A DNA stretch of 64,000 nucleotides, from the NCBI GenBank assembly GCA_944326385.1, contig CALVDT010000015.1, forward strand, positions 62,001-126,000. The letters are read 5' to 3'. The number at the start of each line of letters is the position of its first letter. The first letter of the stretch is position 1. Below, one piece after another: positions 28,853-37,134 of this stretch. The translations under genes and the position numbers were made by a program. The notes beneath the pieces are model-generated. The model was not told the origin of the DNA. It made no database searches and saw only the letters and a list, made by a program, of their open reading frames with translations. Source of the DNA: an uncultured Bacteroidales bacterium (GTDB taxonomy: Bacteria; Bacteroidota; Bacteroidia; Bacteroidales; UBA932).

Positions 28853-28880
28853 AATGCCCCTCTTCTTTCGATTGGGACTG

Positions 28881-28911
28881 CAAATATACATAGTATTTTC
28901 TTTTTCTCAAA
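28881..28911 (-). promoter_or_regulatory. Consensus Bacteroidetes promoter for tRNA-Pro
   Basis: Read on the minus strand: TTTG (28908-28911), a spacer of exactly 19 bases, then TATATTTG (28881-28888). This is a perfect match to the TTTG-N19-TAnnTTTG consensus, 29 bases before the mature tRNA 5' end. Confidence 0.85.
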
Positions 28912-28938
28912 ATTTTTCTGTGAAATGAGCGGGAAATC

Positions 28939-29397
28939 TTAATCATTCAGCCGGTATTCCATTCTCGAAATTATCCTTACGGTGTCTTTCTTCAGGCCTT
29001 CCACCGACAATCCTTTCTCATCCTGCCCGATGGTCACGCGGTCCTCGAATTTCCGTGCAAGCCTCGCTCCGGTGCTTTTGAGTCTGAAAGTCATCATGCC
29101 GACAGACTCTTTCTCTACGCTGTATCCGAAGTCCTGCATGATCTCCGTGATCTGCACCCTGTTTCCGCTCAGATTGCCTTTGATCCTTACGTATGTGCGG
29201 CCGTAGCTGAGTTTCGGGTAAACGGCGGAGATGGCCGCCATGATTGCAAGTATCTGCCACAGTGACTTGTAGCCATCCCTGAACATGGTCTCTATGTCCA
29301 GTTCTGACATCCCGGAGATTACGAACACTGCTATAATCAGGATGAAAAGCAATGAAAAATAGATGAAAGTCTTGACCGCTCTTATGAAATATCTCAT
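28939..29397 (-). CDS. Two-TM membrane protein, unknown function
   Basis: A 152-residue protein with two likely membrane spans: residues ~10-32 (FIYFSLLFILIIAVFVISG) and ~46-62 (LWQILAIMAAISAVYP). A soluble C-terminal part follows, with KGNLSGNRVQITEIMQDFGY and MMTFRLKSTGARLARKFED. I do not recognise a named domain, though the layout resembles small conserved Bacteroidales membrane proteins. It is divergently oriented to the coiled-coil/hemW pair across a short region with two opposed promoter boxes. Confidence 0.65.
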   Translation of the reverse strand: MRYFIRAVKTFIYFSLLFILIIAVFVISGMSELDIETMFRDGYKSLWQILAIMAAISAVYPKLSYGRTYVRIKGNLSGNRVQITEIMQDFGYSVEKESVGMMTFRLKSTGARLARKFEDRVTIGQDEKGLSVEGLKKDTVRIISRMEYRLND

Positions 29398-29430
29398 TTT
29401 GTCATTCTGTTATGGTTCCCACTACTCCGT

Positions 29431-29456
29431 CAAATATAAGAAAATTATTATATTTG
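29431..29456. promoter_or_regulatory. Divergent promoter boxes
   Basis: TATATTTG faces right at 29449-29456 and the same octamer faces left (CAAATATA at 29431-29438). The two promoters are interleaved within about 35 bases; the leftward one has TTTC at 19-base spacing, the rightward one a poor upstream box. The rightward start point would be near 29463. Confidence 0.5.
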
Positions 29457-29499
29457 TGAAATAATGACCTTAAAGGAAAACTTTAATTCAGAACATATC

Positions 29500-30384
29500 A
29501 TGGGAGAACAGAACACAAATCAGAAAGAACTTGCATTGAAGAAGACAATGTATGTGATGATAGCGGTGGCTGCCGTCCTGGCTCTTGCGCTTGCCTGTAT
29601 CTGGTATCAGAAAAGTTCGCTAGTCAATGAGCTTAACATCGAGAAGCAGGATCTTACGGAACAGATGATATCCTTGCAGAACGATTATGCAGCCCTGTCA
29701 TCGGACAATGACAAGATAAACGCCCAGCTTGACTCTTCCCGCGAGGAAGTATCCCAGCTTATCGAGAGGATCAAGAAAACAGAGGCTACAAACAGGGCCA
29801 TGATCCGCAAGTACGAGAAGGAACTCGGCACTCTGAGAAGCATCATGCGCAATTATATCGTTCAGATCGATTCCCTGAATACCCTGAACCACAAACTCAC
29901 TGCAGATGCAGCGGCTGCGCGGAGGGAGGCGGCCGAGACAAGACGTCAGTCCGAGGAACTGAGCAAGACGGTCGAGACCCTTTCCGGCCAGGTTGCAGCC
30001 GGTTCTGTGCTGAAAGGAAGAGCCATAAGGATGGATGCCTACAATGCATCCGACAGGGTGACCGACAGAAGCAGCCGCGTCGTAAGGCTTATGACCACTC
30101 TCAGCCTTGTCGAGAACGAACTTGCACCTAAGGGGCCGGTAAGAGTGTATATCAGAGTGAAAGGGCCGGACGGCATCCTGCTTACGGGCGATGACCAGAG
30201 AACCTTCAACTATGACGGTGAGCCGATGATCTGTTCCGCATCCCGGGAAGTAGATTATCAGGGCGAGGAAGTCGAGCTCAGCATATATCTGAACGGGATT
30301 TCGGAATATGTGAAAGGAATCTATACGGTCGAGGCGTATACCGAAAACAATCTTCTCGGTTCTGCCGAACTCATGTTGAGGTGA
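29500..30384 (+). CDS. Membrane-anchored coiled-coil protein
   Basis: I chose the ATG at 29500 because the promoter box ending at 29456 would make the upstream ATG (29464) leaderless. The 294-residue product has one N-terminal membrane span (VMIAVAAVLALALACIWY), then a long heptad-rich helix from about residue 40 to 165 (DLTEQMISLQNDYAALSSD..., SREEVSQLIERIKK), and a C-terminal beta-domain (VRVYIRVKGPDGILLTGDD, YTVEAYTENNLLGSAELML). The beta-domain should lie in the periplasm. Function is unknown. Its stop overlaps the hemW start (GTGA), so the two are co-translated. Confidence 0.7.
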   Translation: MGEQNTNQKELALKKTMYVMIAVAAVLALALACIWYQKSSLVNELNIEKQDLTEQMISLQNDYAALSSDNDKINAQLDSSREEVSQLIERIKKTEATNRAMIRKYEKELGTLRSIMRNYIVQIDSLNTLNHKLTADAAAARREAAETRRQSEELSKTVETLSGQVAAGSVLKGRAIRMDAYNASDRVTDRSSRVVRLMTTLSLVENELAPKGPVRVYIRVKGPDGILLTGDDQRTFNYDGEPMICSASREVDYQGEEVELSIYLNGISEYVKGIYTVEAYTENNLLGSAELMLR

Positions 30385-31523
30385 TCTATATCCACATCCC
30401 GTTCTGCCGGACATTCTGTACGTACTGCGGATTCTATTCGGAGCTTCTGCATCGTACAGGAGTGCCGTCACCTGAGGATTTTGCTGCAGCTTTGGCTGCC
30501 GAAATCCGGCTCAGGAGAGATGAAATCACAGACACGCCAAATACGTTGTATATAGGAGGCGGCACCCCTTCGGTGCTGCCTCTTTCCGTGCTTTGTGCCA
30601 TTGTCGACAATGTCAGGGCGGAAACCGGAATCCATTCTTTCCGTGAGTTTACGTTGGAGATGAATCCGGAGGATGTGGTGTCCGGCGGCCATGCATATGT
30701 CGAAGGCCTGATGTCTGCCGGTGTCAACCGCGTCAGCATGGGAATCCAGTCGTTCGATGACGGCATATTGAAATGGATGAACCGCCGGCATGATGCAGAG
30801 ACGGCGGTCAAGGCTTACAGGATATTGCGTGAAGCAGGAGCGGATAACGTGAGCATTGACCTGATATTCGGCCTGACGCAGCTTGATACGCAGTTATGGC
30901 AGAAGACACTTGATACTGCCCTGACCCTGCCGTATGCTGTTCCGGAACATATCTCAGCATATCAGCTTTCGATAGAGGAAGGCTCAGCCCTGGAGAAGAT
31001 GACTGAAAGGGGACGCTATGCTGAGGCCTCTGAAGATCAGTGCTTCGGCCAGTACATGGCTTTGTGCCGCACTCTGGCATCTGCAGGTTACCGGCATTAT
31101 GAAGTCTCGAATTTCGCTCTTCCGGGCCGTGAGGCCATGCACAATTCCGCCTACTGGAATGGCGGTCCGTATATCGGACTGGGACCCGGGGCGCATTCCT
31201 ACCTTATCCGGGCCGGGGTCCACACGCGAAGCTGGAACAAATCCTCAGCGGAAGTCTATGTCAATTCAATGCTCTCAGGAGATACAGATTCTGTAAGGGA
31301 ATGTGAGACATTGACTCCGGAGCAGGTCAGGATAGAGAAAGTCATGCTTTCCCTGAGAACGGGCACCGGGCTCCCGGAATCCGTACTGAGGTCAGCCTGC
31401 GGGGACCGGAATGTGGACAGGCAGGTGACGGCAGGCGACCTTGAGCTTCTGGAAAACGGGAATGTCCGCATCCCTGAGGACAGATTCTTCATATCTGACT
31501 CGATAATAGCCGCCCTTTTATGA
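30381..31523 (+). CDS. hemW: Radical SAM HemW-like heme chaperone
   Basis: A 380-residue radical SAM protein of the HemN/HemW group, whose members were once called coproporphyrinogen oxidases; HemW proteins bind heme and may deliver it to apoproteins. The start is GTG, giving MIYIHIPFCRTFCTYCGF with the CxxxCxxC cluster motif. Further landmarks are YIGGGTPSVLP, ISAYQLSIEEGSAL, HYEVSNFALPG and GLGPGAHSY. The lack of an N-terminal extension favours HemW over HemN. It starts inside the stop codon of the coiled-coil gene. Confidence 0.88.
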   Translation: MIYIHIPFCRTFCTYCGFYSELLHRTGVPSPEDFAAALAAEIRLRRDEITDTPNTLYIGGGTPSVLPLSVLCAIVDNVRAETGIHSFREFTLEMNPEDVVSGGHAYVEGLMSAGVNRVSMGIQSFDDGILKWMNRRHDAETAVKAYRILREAGADNVSIDLIFGLTQLDTQLWQKTLDTALTLPYAVPEHISAYQLSIEEGSALEKMTERGRYAEASEDQCFGQYMALCRTLASAGYRHYEVSNFALPGREAMHNSAYWNGGPYIGLGPGAHSYLIRAGVHTRSWNKSSAEVYVNSMLSGDTDSVRECETLTPEQVRIEKVMLSLRTGTGLPESVLRSACGDRNVDRQVTAGDLELLENGNVRIPEDRFFISDSIIAALL

Positions 31524-31559
31524 TATTTAACTAACTTTATCCGGTAAAATCCCGAAATC

Positions 31560-33371
31560 ATGAATATCTACAATGAAAGGATTCTGGCTCTCAGAAGCCT
31601 GATGAAGCAGAACGGCTGGGATGCTGTAATCATCACAGGATCGGATCCTCATGCCAGCGAATATACGGCTCCCCGGTGGCAGCAGGTGGCCTGGTTCTCC
31701 GGTTTTACCGGTGAGGCCGGGGATCTGGTCGTCACGATGTACCATGCGGGGCTGTGGACGGATTCCAGATTTTTCATCCAGGCGGCGGAACAGCTGGAAG
31801 GAACCTGTATCGAACTGCACAAGACTCGCGTCCCCGGAGCTGTCGGAATTCCGGAATGGCTGGAATTCAAGGATATATCAGTGATTGTCCTTGACGGACA
31901 ATGCCAGACGGCCTCCTGGGTCATGGACCTTTGCGAGACAGTGTCGAGAACCCATGAGTGCACGTTGATCGATGCGCCTGACCTGCTCCCGGGCCTCTGG
32001 ACTGACAGGCCGGATATTCCTGTGTCCCCTATCATCACCCTTTCGGAGGAGAATGTCGGGATGTCCCGTTACGACAAACTTACGGACCTGAGGAAATTCC
32101 TCATCCTCAAGGACTGCGACAGTATCCTCATATCGGCCCTCGATGAGATAGCCTGGCTGTTGAACATCAGGGGAGAAGACATCTCTTACAATCCGTATGT
32201 GATTTCTTACCTGTTCGTCTCCCAGTCGGAGGCTCTCTGGTTCGTGACCAAGAATGACGATCTTCCTGACCAGGACACCGAAGACAGCTTCAGGGAACTT
32301 CAGGCAGACAGAGTGTCCATCATGCCTTATCGGGACCTTAAACTCATCCTTCAGGAGATTTTCGAGGCTGAAGAACAGACAGTCTTTCTGGATCCGTCGA
32401 CATTGAACTTTTCCGTTTACAAGGAAATCGAGGAAATGGCCGGCAAGGACAATATAGTGAACGGCCGCTCCCCGGTTCCTTTGTGGAAATCCGTAAAGAA
32501 CGAAACTGAAATAGAAGGAATGCGCGAAGCTTTTCTGGAGGATGGCGCAGCCATGGAGAAATTCCTTTTCTGGCTGGAGACATCCGTCAGGTCTGGCGTC
32601 TGCGTCACGGAATGGGATGCTTCCGAAAAGCTTACACTTCTCAGATCTGAAATCCCCGGTTACCGGGGCAACAGTTTCGCCAATATATCGGCATACGGCA
32701 AGAATGCCGCCCTTCCGCATTATTCCACCCCTGTCCAGGGGTCAGCCGTAATCAGACAGCAAGGCCTGTATCTGATAGATTCCGGTGGCCAATATCTTTT
32801 CGGTACTACCGATATCACCAGGACAATACCGATGGGGGAATGCTCCAGCATTGAACGGGAGGATTATACTCTTGTACTCAAGGGCATGATTGCCCTTTCA
32901 ATGGCTGTGTTCCCGAAAGGGACGGCCGGATGCCAGCTGGATGTGCTGGCACGGAATCCTCTGTGGCAGAATGTCAGGAATTTCGGGCATGGGACGGGCC
33001 ACGGACTCGGCTGTTATCTGGGTGTGCATGAAGGCCCGCAGGATATAAGGCAGAATTTCAATCCGCAGCCGCTTCTGCCAGGAATGATCACATCGGACGA
33101 GCCTGGCCTGTACCGTGAAGGTCAGCACGGTGTCAGGCATGAGAATATCCTGCTGTGCAAGAATCTGTGCAGGAACGGATTCGGGGACTGGCTGTGTTTC
33201 GAAACCTTGACCCTTTGTCATATAGACACATCCGCCATCATCAGGGATATGATGACGGCGGAAGAGACAGCGTGGCTGAATGCCTATAACCGCAGGGTCT
33301 TCGAGGTTCTGTCTCCGCGGCTTGACGACAGGACAGCCGAGTGGCTGCGCATCAAGACCCTGCCTTTATGA
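31560..33371 (+). CDS. M24 aminopeptidase P family protein
   Basis: A 603-residue Xaa-Pro aminopeptidase, expected to remove N-terminal residues before proline in the cytoplasm with two metal ions. Two creatinase-like N-terminal domains cover residues ~1-300 (WFSGFTGEAGDLVVT, LWTDSRFFIQAAEQL). The catalytic domain has the five ligands in typical contexts: LIDSGGQYLFGTTDITRT (two Asp), FGHGTGHGLGCYLGVHEGP (His), TSDEPGLY (Glu) and CFETLTLCHID (Glu). It is convergent with the trpB gene, the two ends touching without a gap. Confidence 0.92.
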   Translation: MNIYNERILALRSLMKQNGWDAVIITGSDPHASEYTAPRWQQVAWFSGFTGEAGDLVVTMYHAGLWTDSRFFIQAAEQLEGTCIELHKTRVPGAVGIPEWLEFKDISVIVLDGQCQTASWVMDLCETVSRTHECTLIDAPDLLPGLWTDRPDIPVSPIITLSEENVGMSRYDKLTDLRKFLILKDCDSILISALDEIAWLLNIRGEDISYNPYVISYLFVSQSEALWFVTKNDDLPDQDTEDSFRELQADRVSIMPYRDLKLILQEIFEAEEQTVFLDPSTLNFSVYKEIEEMAGKDNIVNGRSPVPLWKSVKNETEIEGMREAFLEDGAAMEKFLFWLETSVRSGVCVTEWDASEKLTLLRSEIPGYRGNSFANISAYGKNAALPHYSTPVQGSAVIRQQGLYLIDSGGQYLFGTTDITRTIPMGECSSIEREDYTLVLKGMIALSMAVFPKGTAGCQLDVLARNPLWQNVRNFGHGTGHGLGCYLGVHEGPQDIRQNFNPQPLLPGMITSDEPGLYREGQHGVRHENILLCKNLCRNGFGDWLCFETLTLCHIDTSAIIRDMMTAEETAWLNAYNRRVFEVLSPRLDDRTAEWLRIKTLPL

Positions 33372-34718
33372 TCATTCTGCGAGGTTTCTGGCGATTTCTT
33401 CATCCGAGAGGGAATAATCCACCAGATTGCCGGCCAGATACTGGTCGTAGGAAGCCATGTCCACAAGCCCGTGCCCCGAAAGGTTGAACAGGATGACTTT
33501 GCTTTCTCCTGTCTCCTTGCATTTGAGTGCCTCTTTTACTGTCGCGGCAATCGCATGGCAGGATTCAGGCGCCGGGATGATGCCCTCTGCCTTGGCGAAG
33601 AGGCATCCGGCCTTGAAGGACTCAAGCTGCTGTATGTCCACAGCTTCCATGAGCCCGTCCTTCAGCAGTTGGGACACTATCACTCCTGCACCATGATATC
33701 TCAGGCCTCCCGCATGGATATTGGCCGGCTTGAACTTGTGCCCGAGGGTGAACATGGGAAGCAGAGGGGTGTAGCCGGTCTCGTCACCGAAATCGTACTC
33801 GAATTTCCCTTTCGTGAGTTTCGGGCAGGATGCCGGCTCAGCTGCGATGAACCTCGTCTTCTTCCCTTCCAGTATATTGTGCCTGAGGAACGGGAAAGCG
33901 ATGCCTCCGAAATTCGAGCCGCCTCCGAAGCATGCTATGACCATGTCGGGGTATTCTCCGGCCATTTCCATCTGTTTTTCCGCTTCAAGTCCGATTACTG
34001 TCTGGTGCAGGGATACGTGGCTCATCACTGAACCGAGAGTGTACTTGCACCCTGGAGTCATCTGAGCCAGTTCCACAGCTTCCGAAATGGCTGTGCCGAG
34101 GGAACCCTGGTGGTTCGGGTCGATGGTCAGTATATCCTTGCCGGCACGCGTGGTCATGGACGGTGACGGAATGACCTGTGCACCGAAGACCTGCATGATG
34201 CTGCGCCTGTATGGCTTCTGTTCATAGCTTATCTTCACCTGATACACAGCTGCTTCGATTCCGAAGAGTTTTGCGGCATATGAAAGGGCCGCTCCCCATT
34301 GTCCCGCTCCGGTTTCGGTAGTGACATTTGTCACTCCTTCCTGTTTGCAGTAGTATGCCTGGGCAAGCGCCGAATTCAGCTTGTGCGAGCCTACCGGGCT
34401 CACGCTTTCGTTCTTGAAGTATATATGGGCAGGTGTATCCAGAGCTTCTTCAAGTCCATATGCGCGGACAAGGGGAGTGGAGCGGTAGTATGTGTACATT
34501 TCGCGCACTTTGTCCGGAATATCGATCCATCGGTCCGTCTGGTTGAGCTCTTGCCTGCAGAGTTCCTCTGCAAAGATAGGGAAGAGGTCCTCCGGCTTGA
34601 GCGGTTCCCGGGTGGCCGGATTCAGCAGAGGCATAGGCTTGTTCACCATATCTGCCTGGATGTTGTACCATTGTTTCGGCAGATCCGCCTCATTCAGGAA
34701 AAATCTTTTCTGTTTCAT
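33372..34718 (-). CDS. trpB: TrpB2-type tryptophan synthase beta chain
   Basis: A 448-residue PLP enzyme that joins indole and serine to make tryptophan. The PLP lysine lies in GSHKLNSALAQAYYCKQEG, the indole tunnel signature in ETGAGQWGAALSYAAKLFG, and the phosphate loop in CFGGGSNFGG. The long N-terminus and these motifs are those of the TrpB2 subfamily rather than the trpA-partnered TrpB1. No other trp genes are nearby, which fits a stand-alone indole-salvage role. Upstream lies a short palindrome and a weak hairpin. Confidence 0.92.
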   Translation of the reverse strand: MKQKRFFLNEADLPKQWYNIQADMVNKPMPLLNPATREPLKPEDLFPIFAEELCRQELNQTDRWIDIPDKVREMYTYYRSTPLVRAYGLEEALDTPAHIYFKNESVSPVGSHKLNSALAQAYYCKQEGVTNVTTETGAGQWGAALSYAAKLFGIEAAVYQVKISYEQKPYRRSIMQVFGAQVIPSPSMTTRAGKDILTIDPNHQGSLGTAISEAVELAQMTPGCKYTLGSVMSHVSLHQTVIGLEAEKQMEMAGEYPDMVIACFGGGSNFGGIAFPFLRHNILEGKKTRFIAAEPASCPKLTKGKFEYDFGDETGYTPLLPMFTLGHKFKPANIHAGGLRYHGAGVIVSQLLKDGLMEAVDIQQLESFKAGCLFAKAEGIIPAPESCHAIAATVKEALKCKETGESKVILFNLSGHGLVDMASYDQYLAGNLVDYSLSDEEIARNLAE

Positions 34719-34758
34719 TGTGCGATGGATTTAAGTTGGTTTTATATGGATTGATAAT

Positions 34759-34775
34759 TCCGGAACGGTTCCGGA
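34759..34775. repeat. Short perfect inverted repeat upstream of trpB
   Basis: TCCGGAA and TTCCGGA flank a three-base CGG spacer, 41 bases before the trpB start. It could be an operator half-site pair or a small hairpin; no T tract follows on either strand. Confidence 0.35.
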
Positions 34776-34795
34776 GTGTTTTCCGTAAACTGAAA

Positions 34796-34827
34796 GGAGC
34801 CGGTCCAGTGTCTTTCTGGCCGACTCC
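34796..34827 (-). terminator. Possible terminator after sdhC
   Basis: The minus strand pairs GGAGTCGGCCAG with CTGGACCGGCTCC (one wobble, one bulge) around a seven-base loop, 24 bases past the sdhC stop. The following T run is weak (TTTCAGTTT), so termination is only likely. Confidence 0.45.
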
Positions 34828-34850
34828 CTGAAGTCCTTCTGATTTTATCC

Positions 34851-35540
34851 TTATGCGATTACTGTCTGGATGTAGGCGTTTATTGCCACTGCAGTGAATC
34901 CGAGGAAAATCAAAGTCGCAAATACGTATGCGATGACTTTAAGTCGCTTCAGCCAGATGGTGTTGTTCCAGCCGAGGGTCTGGAATGCGCTCCAGAATCC
35001 GTGGGTCAGGTGGAACCACAGAGCCCCGAACCAGACGATGTACAGCACTACCATCCACCACTTTCCGAAAGTGGCAGTAAGCAATGCGTAAGGGTCTGAG
35101 GCTTCTTCACCCATGAACTCCTTCAGCTGCATTTCATCCCAGAAGTGGGTCAGGTGCAGTGCTATGAAACCGAGAACGATGATGCCGAGCACAATCATGT
35201 TCTTGGAAGCCCATGAGTCGGTCCTGGCTTTGCTGGCTACCTTGTAGCGGAAGTATCCGCCGCGGGTATCCAGATTATGGATTGTAAGTATGATCGCGTA
35301 GATGATATGGATGATGAAGCCGAAAGCAAGTACTGGAACCATTGTGGTCACGATCGGAAGAGACATGAATTCGCATCCTGCAGCAAAGAGTCCGTCAGGT
35401 GATCCGAACGTATTGTTTATCGAATCGATGATGGAGAAGGAATTGATGGTGAGATGCAGCAGGAGGAACAGTATGAGAAACAGTCCGCTGATGCTCATGA
35501 TGAGTTTCTTGCCGATCGAGGAAGTAAAAATGTTTGCCAT
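34851..35540 (-). CDS. sdhC: Succinate dehydrogenase/fumarate reductase cytochrome b subunit
   Basis: The membrane anchor of complex II, holding heme b and the menaquinone site. The ATG at 35540 (MANIFTSSIGKKLIMSISG) is preferred to the upstream TTG at 35552. The 229 residues contain five membrane spans with the His-bearing helices of the Bacteroidetes b558 type: LFLILFLLLHLTIN, GFIIHIIYAIILTIHN, IIVLGFIALHLTHF and ALWFHLTHGFWSAFQ. The flavoprotein and iron-sulfur genes, usually directly downstream, are absent here; trpB follows instead. Confidence 0.93.
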   Translation of the reverse strand: MANIFTSSIGKKLIMSISGLFLILFLLLHLTINSFSIIDSINNTFGSPDGLFAAGCEFMSLPIVTTMVPVLAFGFIIHIIYAIILTIHNLDTRGGYFRYKVASKARTDSWASKNMIVLGIIVLGFIALHLTHFWDEMQLKEFMGEEASDPYALLTATFGKWWMVVLYIVWFGALWFHLTHGFWSAFQTLGWNNTIWLKRLKVIAYVFATLIFLGFTAVAINAYIQTVIA

Positions 35541-35595
35541 ATCAATATCCAAATATTTCGTTTTTGACTTCAGTTGTGCAAAGATATATTCTTTC

Positions 35596-35626
35596 TTGCA
35601 AGTTTCATAATAAAATGATATTTTTG
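35596..35626 (+). promoter_or_regulatory. Promoter for pyrH-frr
   Basis: TATTTTTG at 35619-35626 is a perfect downstream box, with TTG at 35596-35598 at a 20-base spacing. It lies 28 bases before the pyrH ATG. Confidence 0.5.
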
Positions 35627-35653
35627 TTTGCGTAAAATTTCAATACTGCAATT

Positions 35654-36358
35654 ATGTACAGAAGAGTTCTGCTGAAACTCAGCGGCGAGAGTCTTGGCGG
35701 CCCGTCCGGCAAAGGCCTCAGCGAGGAAATGCTTTCTGCGTATGCCGGGGAGATCGCATCGGCTGTCCGTGAGGGGCTGCAGGTGTCCGTCGTAATCGGC
35801 GGGGGAAACATCTTCAGGGGTCTCTCGGGAGTCGGAAAGGGATTCGACCGCGTGAACGGGGACAAGATGGGCATGCTTGCCACTGTCATCAATTCCCTCG
35901 GCCTCGCCATTGCGATCCGGTCCGCAGGCGTGGATGCAGAAGTATTCACGGCGACGCCGATGATGCCGATAGCAAGGTATTACATGAGGGATGATGCTGT
36001 CGCCTTCATGGAGAAAGGCGGCGTGTCCCTGATAGCCGGGGGTACGGGTAATCCGTTCTTCACGACGGACTCCGGTGCTGCATTGAGGGCGCTTGAGATC
36101 GGGGCCGACGCCCTTCTTAAAGGGACCAGGGTGGACGGAGTCTATACTGCGGATCCCGAAAAGGACCCGGCTGCCGTCAAATACGACGAACTTACCTTCG
36201 ACAAGGCGCTGGAGGATCATCTGAAGGTCATGGACCAGACGGCCTTTGCACTCTGCCGTGAAGGCAATATGCCTGTTATCGTGTTCGACATGAATGCTGA
36301 AGGGAATCTGTCGAAACTGATCAGGGGAGAGAAAGTCGGCACGCTCGTGCATGTATAG
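35654..36358 (+). CDS. pyrH: UMP kinase
   Basis: Phosphorylates UMP to UDP in pyrimidine synthesis. The 234-residue protein belongs to the amino-acid-kinase fold: RRVLLKLSGESLGG at the start, VVIGGGNIFRG for phosphate binding, FTTDSGAALRALEIGADALLK and TRVDGVYTADPEKDP. The length is normal. It is followed 21 bases later by frr, the common pyrH-frr pairing, and is divergent from sdhC. Confidence 0.97.
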   Translation: MYRRVLLKLSGESLGGPSGKGLSEEMLSAYAGEIASAVREGLQVSVVIGGGNIFRGLSGVGKGFDRVNGDKMGMLATVINSLGLAIAIRSAGVDAEVFTATPMMPIARYYMRDDAVAFMEKGGVSLIAGGTGNPFFTTDSGAALRALEIGADALLKGTRVDGVYTADPEKDPAAVKYDELTFDKALEDHLKVMDQTAFALCREGNMPVIVFDMNAEGNLSKLIRGEKVGTLVHV

Positions 36359-36379
36359 ATAAGATAAACAAGTTTCATT

Positions 36380-36943
36380 ATGGAAGATAAAGCAAAAGAA
36401 ATCGTTTCCGCAGCGAAGACCAGGATGTCAGATGCGGTCAAGTTCCTCGAAGAGGACGTGAAGACCTACAGGGTCGGCAAGGCCAATCCTCTTATATTCA
36501 ACAATGTGCTTGTAGACTATTACGGCACTCCTACCCCTGTGCCGCAAGTCGCTTCGGTCACCACTCCCGATGCCAGGACCCTTGTCATCCAGCCGTGGGA
36601 GAAGAAGATGATACCGGTCATCGAGAAGGCTATAATGGATGCGAACATAGGACTCACCCCGCAGAACAACGGTGAGACCATCCGCTGTTCAGTACCTCCG
36701 CTTACCGAGGACAGGCGCAAGGAACTTATCAAGAAAGTGAAATCCGCCGGCGAGAATGCAAAGGTGGTGGTGAGGAATGCCCGCCGCGATGCCATCGACG
36801 CTCTCAAGAAGGCCCAGAAGGACGGTCTCCCCGAGGATGCCGAGAAGGATTTCGAGCAGAATGTCCAGAAGGAGACGGATGCCTTCGTGAAGAAGATAGA
36901 TGAAATCGTCTCTGCAAAGGAAAAAGAAATCCTTACGGTGTGA
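36380..36943 (+). CDS. frr: Ribosome recycling factor
   Basis: A 187-residue RRF, which with EF-G splits post-termination ribosomes. The long helical hairpin is evident and the central signature QPWEKKMIPVIEKAIMDANIG and ENAKVVVRNARRDAIDALKK are typical. It forms an operon with pyrH. The aromatic operon leader begins within 25 bases downstream, with its own promoter box. Confidence 0.97.
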   Translation: MEDKAKEIVSAAKTRMSDAVKFLEEDVKTYRVGKANPLIFNNVLVDYYGTPTPVPQVASVTTPDARTLVIQPWEKKMIPVIEKAIMDANIGLTPQNNGETIRCSVPPLTEDRRKELIKKVKSAGENAKVVVRNARRDAIDALKKAQKDGLPEDAEKDFEQNVQKETDAFVKKIDEIVSAKEKEILTV

Positions 36944-36965
36944 TGGCATATTGAAAATTATTTCC

Positions 36966-36973
36966 TATATTTG
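36966..36973 (+). promoter_or_regulatory. Promoter -7 box of the pheA operon leader
   Basis: TATATTTG is a perfect match to TAnnTTTG. The upstream box is poor. The transcript would start near 36980, about a dozen bases before the leader peptide start codon, and would read through the attenuator into pheA. Confidence 0.55.
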
Positions 36974-36992
36974 TCATCAGCGGGGAAAACTT

Positions 36993-37049
36993 ATGATCAG
37001 ACGATTTAGCGCATACGGTTATTTTTATTTCTATTTCCAGAAAAGGTAA
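36993..37049 (+). CDS. Phe/Tyr-rich leader peptide of the pheA operon
   Basis: The short frame encodes MIRRFSAYGYFYFYFQKR. Eight of 18 residues are Phe or Tyr, with six in unbroken alternation (codons at 37020-37037). A purine-rich GGGGAAAA lies just before the ATG. The stop codon is followed three bases later by a segment able to pair with the downstream terminator arm, and the terminator itself abuts pheA. This is what a ribosome-stalling leader for aromatic amino acid attenuation should look like: scarcity of charged tRNA-Phe or tRNA-Tyr would stall the ribosome on the YFYFYF run. Function is inferred from arrangement alone, but the match is very specific. Confidence 0.85.
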   Translation: MIRRFSAYGYFYFYFQKR

Positions 37050-37052
37050 TAG

Positions 37053-37109
37053 CCGGACGCGTGTACAGTATAAATTGATTGTATGAATTATCATTCAGGG
37101 GCTGTCCGG
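37053..37109 (+). promoter_or_regulatory. Candidate antiterminator of the pheA attenuator
   Basis: CCGGAC at 37053-37058 can pair with GTCCGG at 37104-37109, extendable by one G-U pair. The right arm overlaps the left arm and loop of the terminator, so the two structures exclude one another. A ribosome finishing the leader would cover the left arm; one stalled on the Tyr/Phe codons would leave it free. Confidence 0.6.
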
Positions 37110-37129
37110 GAACGACGGCTCCTTTTTTT
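37098..37129 (+). terminator. Intrinsic terminator (attenuator) before pheA
   Basis: A nine-pair stem (37098-37106 with 37114-37122, including two G-U pairs) with a seven-base loop is followed by T7 at 37123-37129. It ends five bases before the pheA ATG, where an ordinary end-of-operon terminator would make no sense. Confidence 0.85.
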
Positions 37130-37134
37130 GTGCT

